Shown here in pieces: positions 4,864 through 6,598 of a stretch of DNA of 6,598 nucleotides. Location of the stretch: the NCBI GenBank assembly GCA_903868455.1, contig CAIPVK010000231.1, positions 1-6,598 of the forward strand, written 5' to 3'. Within the stretch, counting starts at the first letter, position 1; each line of letters begins with the position of its first letter. The stretch comes from an uncultured Opitutia bacterium. GTDB lineage: Bacteria; Verrucomicrobiota; Verrucomicrobiia; Opitutales; UBA953. A program made the translations under genes and the position numbers. Under the pieces are notes generated by a model. It ran no database searches and was not told the origin of the DNA. It saw only the letters and a program-made list of their open reading frames with translations.

Positions 4864-6513
4864 CTACTCCCCCGCGGCGGCGCCAGCCGCCGCCCGCAAC
4901 CGCACCTGCTTGAGCGGATGGACGTCGAGGAGCGTCGGATGCCAGCCCTCGACCTCGGGACGGATCAGGAACTTGCTCTTGTTGAACACGACCGGCAACA
5001 CGGGCGCCCCCTCGATCAGGCGCGCCTCGGCCTGCTGGAAATGCTCGTGGCGGCGGGCAGGGTCGCCCTCGGCGGCGGCGAGGCCGATCAGTCGGTCGTA
5101 CTCGGGGTCGGCCCAGCCCGTCTGGTTCATCTCGTTTCGGGAGGTGAACATCTCGAGGAAGGTGTTGGGGTCGTTGTAGTCGCCCGTCCACGCCGAGCGG
5201 GCCAGCTGGTACTCGCCGCGCTGGAGGCTCTGCAGGTAGATCTTCCACTCCTGGTTGCGGATGACGACCTCGATGCCCAGCTCGCGGCGCCACATCTCCT
5301 GGTAAGCCTGCGCGGCGAGGATCGAGCCCTCGGAGGTGTTGGTGAGGTACTCGAGACGAGGGAAGCCCTTGCCTTCGGGGTAGCCGGCCTCGGCCAGCAG
5401 GCGGCGCGCCGAGTCGCGGTCCTGGCTCCACGCGTGGCGGCTGGTGTAGCCCGCCGTGCCCGGCGGCGTCATCGAAAGCGCGGGGGACTCGCCGGCGCGG
5501 AGCACCTTCTCGGCCATGAGCTGGCGGTCGAGCACGCGCCCGAGGGCCTGGCGGACGCGGACGTCCCCGAGCGCGCGCGCGACGGCGGGATTGTCCCTCA
5601 CCTGGGTGTTCACCCGGATGAACGAGACGGAGAGGTAGGGGTCGACGCGGAGCGCGGGGTCCTTGGCCTGGATGAGGCGATGCACCTTGTACGGGGGAAC
5701 GGCCCCCGTGATATGGAGCTCGCCGCCGCGGAACGCGCGCTCCTCGGTGTAGAGGTCCGCGATGGCGCGGAACTCGACGGCTTTCAGGGCGACGTTCGCG
5801 ACGTCCCAGTACAGCGGGTTGCGGGTGACCCGGATGCGGCGGGCGACCTCCCAGGACTCCAGCGTGAAGGCGCCGTTGCCGACCAGCGCGCCGGGCTGGG
5901 TCCACCGGCCGTGCTGGGCGTCGATGGGGCCGGCCTTGAGGATGGTGGGAGGATGCACGGGCAGCCAGCTGTGGTGGCAGAGCAGCTGGAGGAAGTAGGG
6001 CGTGGCGTGCTCGAGCTCCAGGACGAGCGTCCGCTCGCCGGTGGCGCGCACGCCCACCCGGGAGAAATCCCTGGTCTTGCCTTGGTTATAGTCCCGGGCG
6101 CCGCGGATCGGGTGGAGCATCCACGCGTACTCGGAGGCGAGACCGGGCTCGAGGATGCGCCGGTAGCTGAAGGCGAAGTCGGCCGCCGTCACCGGATCGC
6201 CGTTGGACCAGCGCGCGCCGGCGCGGAGGTGGAAGGTCCAGGTGCGGCCGTCCGGCGAGACCTCCCAGCGCTCGGCGGCCGCGGGCAGGGGCTCGGAGGT
6301 GCGCGGGTGCGGCTCGACCAGACCCTCGAAGAGGGCCGAGACGATGCGCGACTCGAGGACGCCGGTGACGACCTGGGGGTCGAGCCCGGCCGGCTCCGCG
6401 CTGTTGTTGATGATGAGGACGCCCGCCTCGGCCGCGCGCGAGGCCGTGTCCTTCTCGGGGGCGCAGCCGGACGCGAGCAGGGAAAGGGCGAGGAGGAGGA
6501 CCGACGGGCGCAT
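4864..6513 (-). CDS. Oligopeptide ABC transporter substrate-binding lipoprotein (SBP_bac_5, OppA-like)
   Basis: This is an extracytoplasmic binding protein that delivers oligopeptides to an ABC importer. The 549 residues are close to the usual OppA length. The N-terminus MRPSVLLLALSLLASGC is a short lipoprotein signal with likely lipidation at Cys17. Family hallmarks in order: SAEPAGLDPQ (38-47), LFEGLVEPHP (61-70), AERWEVSPDGRTWTFHLR (80-97), ARWSNGDPVTAADFAFSYRR (100-119), TERxF-like TEERAFRGGELHITG (256-270), VRVRQALGRVLDR (318-330), WTGDYNDPNTFLEMF (442-456) and APVLPVVFNKSKF (503-515). ATG at 6511-6513 is the first start after an in-frame TAG at 6523-6525, and no strong ribosome-binding site precedes it. 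An Ala/Gly-rich tail (541-549) runs into heptad-like DNA, and the TAG stop (4864-4866) lies in a degenerate unit. No permease or ATPase gene is visible; they could lie beyond the window or be encoded elsewhere. Peptide specificity cannot be read from sequence. Confidence 0.95.
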   Translation of the reverse strand: MRPSVLLLALSLLASGCAPEKDTASRAAEAGVLIINNSAEPAGLDPQVVTGVLESRIVSALFEGLVEPHPRTSEPLPAAAERWEVSPDGRTWTFHLRAGARWSNGDPVTAADFAFSYRRILEPGLASEYAWMLHPIRGARDYNQGKTRDFSRVGVRATGERTLVLELEHATPYFLQLLCHHSWLPVHPPTILKAGPIDAQHGRWTQPGALVGNGAFTLESWEVARRIRVTRNPLYWDVANVALKAVEFRAIADLYTEERAFRGGELHITGAVPPYKVHRLIQAKDPALRVDPYLSVSFIRVNTQVRDNPAVARALGDVRVRQALGRVLDRQLMAEKVLRAGESPALSMTPPGTAGYTSRHAWSQDRDSARRLLAEAGYPEGKGFPRLEYLTNTSEGSILAAQAYQEMWRRELGIEVVIRNQEWKIYLQSLQRGEYQLARSAWTGDYNDPNTFLEMFTSRNEMNQTGWADPEYDRLIGLAAAEGDPARRHEHFQQAEARLIEGAPVLPVVFNKSKFLIRPEVEGWHPTLLDVHPLKQVRLRAAAGAAAGE

Positions 6514-6559
6514 GACGCGAACCTACGGCGGCGGCGGGCGGGGAAAAGGGAAAAGGCGG

Positions 6560-6573
6560 CGGGGCTTGCCCCG
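6560..6573 (-). terminator. GC hairpin followed by T-runs upstream of the peptide-binding protein gene (weak terminator candidate)
   Basis: On the + strand CGGGG-CTTG-CCCCG forms a perfect stem. On the minus strand it is followed, after a CCGCC spacer, by TTTT-CCC-TTTT. It could end transcription of an unseen minus-strand gene beyond the window edge, or simply lie in the leader of the binding-protein gene. The spacer makes it an imperfect terminator. Confidence 0.25.
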
Positions 6574-6598
6574 GGGGCGGGCGGGCGTAGGGATGGGG

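Noticed and set aside
4811..5905. 364-residue minus-strand open frame overlapping the peptide-binding protein gene
   Set aside because: It is an Arg/Pro/Gly-rich shadow of the real gene in a different frame, with no family motifs; the 549-residue product in the other frame has clear OppA hallmarks.

Overview
The window is a very GC-rich bacterial chromosomal segment with strongly GC-biased third codon positions. It carries one truncated and five complete protein genes. I recognise no tRNA, rRNA, CRISPR array, transposase or phage gene. The protein types, the high GC, the weak or absent Shine-Dalgarno motifs and the heptanucleotide-rich gaps would fit a Verrucomicrobiota-like lineage such as the Opitutales. 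That placement is a low-confidence impression, not something the sequence proves.

Layout. Positions 2-1453 (+) hold the C-terminal part of a sodium:solute symporter related to acetate permease ActP. A 482-base gap (1454-1935) follows, packed with short repeats: G-rich heptads on the left, C-rich heptads on the right and a CAGC-based array between them. Then comes a tight (+) cluster: hemC (1936-2781), hemD (2786-3577, 4 bases later) and trpF (3574-4218, ATGA overlap with hemD). A short gap (4219-4297) contains a textbook sigma-54 promoter, followed by glnB (4298-4636, the nitrogen regulator PII). The convergent gap 4637-4863 again holds heptads plus a pyrimidine-rich stretch. A complete oligopeptide-binding lipoprotein gene of the SBP_bac_5/OppA type occupies 4864-6513 on the (-) strand.

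How the genes work together. HemC and HemD are consecutive enzymes that convert porphobilinogen to uroporphyrinogen III, the branch point to heme, siroheme and corrinoids. TrpF is a tryptophan-pathway enzyme that is probably translationally coupled to hemD although its pathway differs. glnB probably has its own nitrogen- or stress-responsive transcription through sigma-54, independent of the hem-trp cluster. The symporter and the peptide-binding protein are uptake components with no visible functional link to the cluster.

The coding content is ordinary. What deserves a second look is the non-coding DNA: a perfect 20-bp inverted repeat made of heptads, canonical G-quadruplex motifs just after the stop codons of both flanking transporter genes, and the sigma-54 promoter. 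I see no convincing evidence of a new defence or mobile system.
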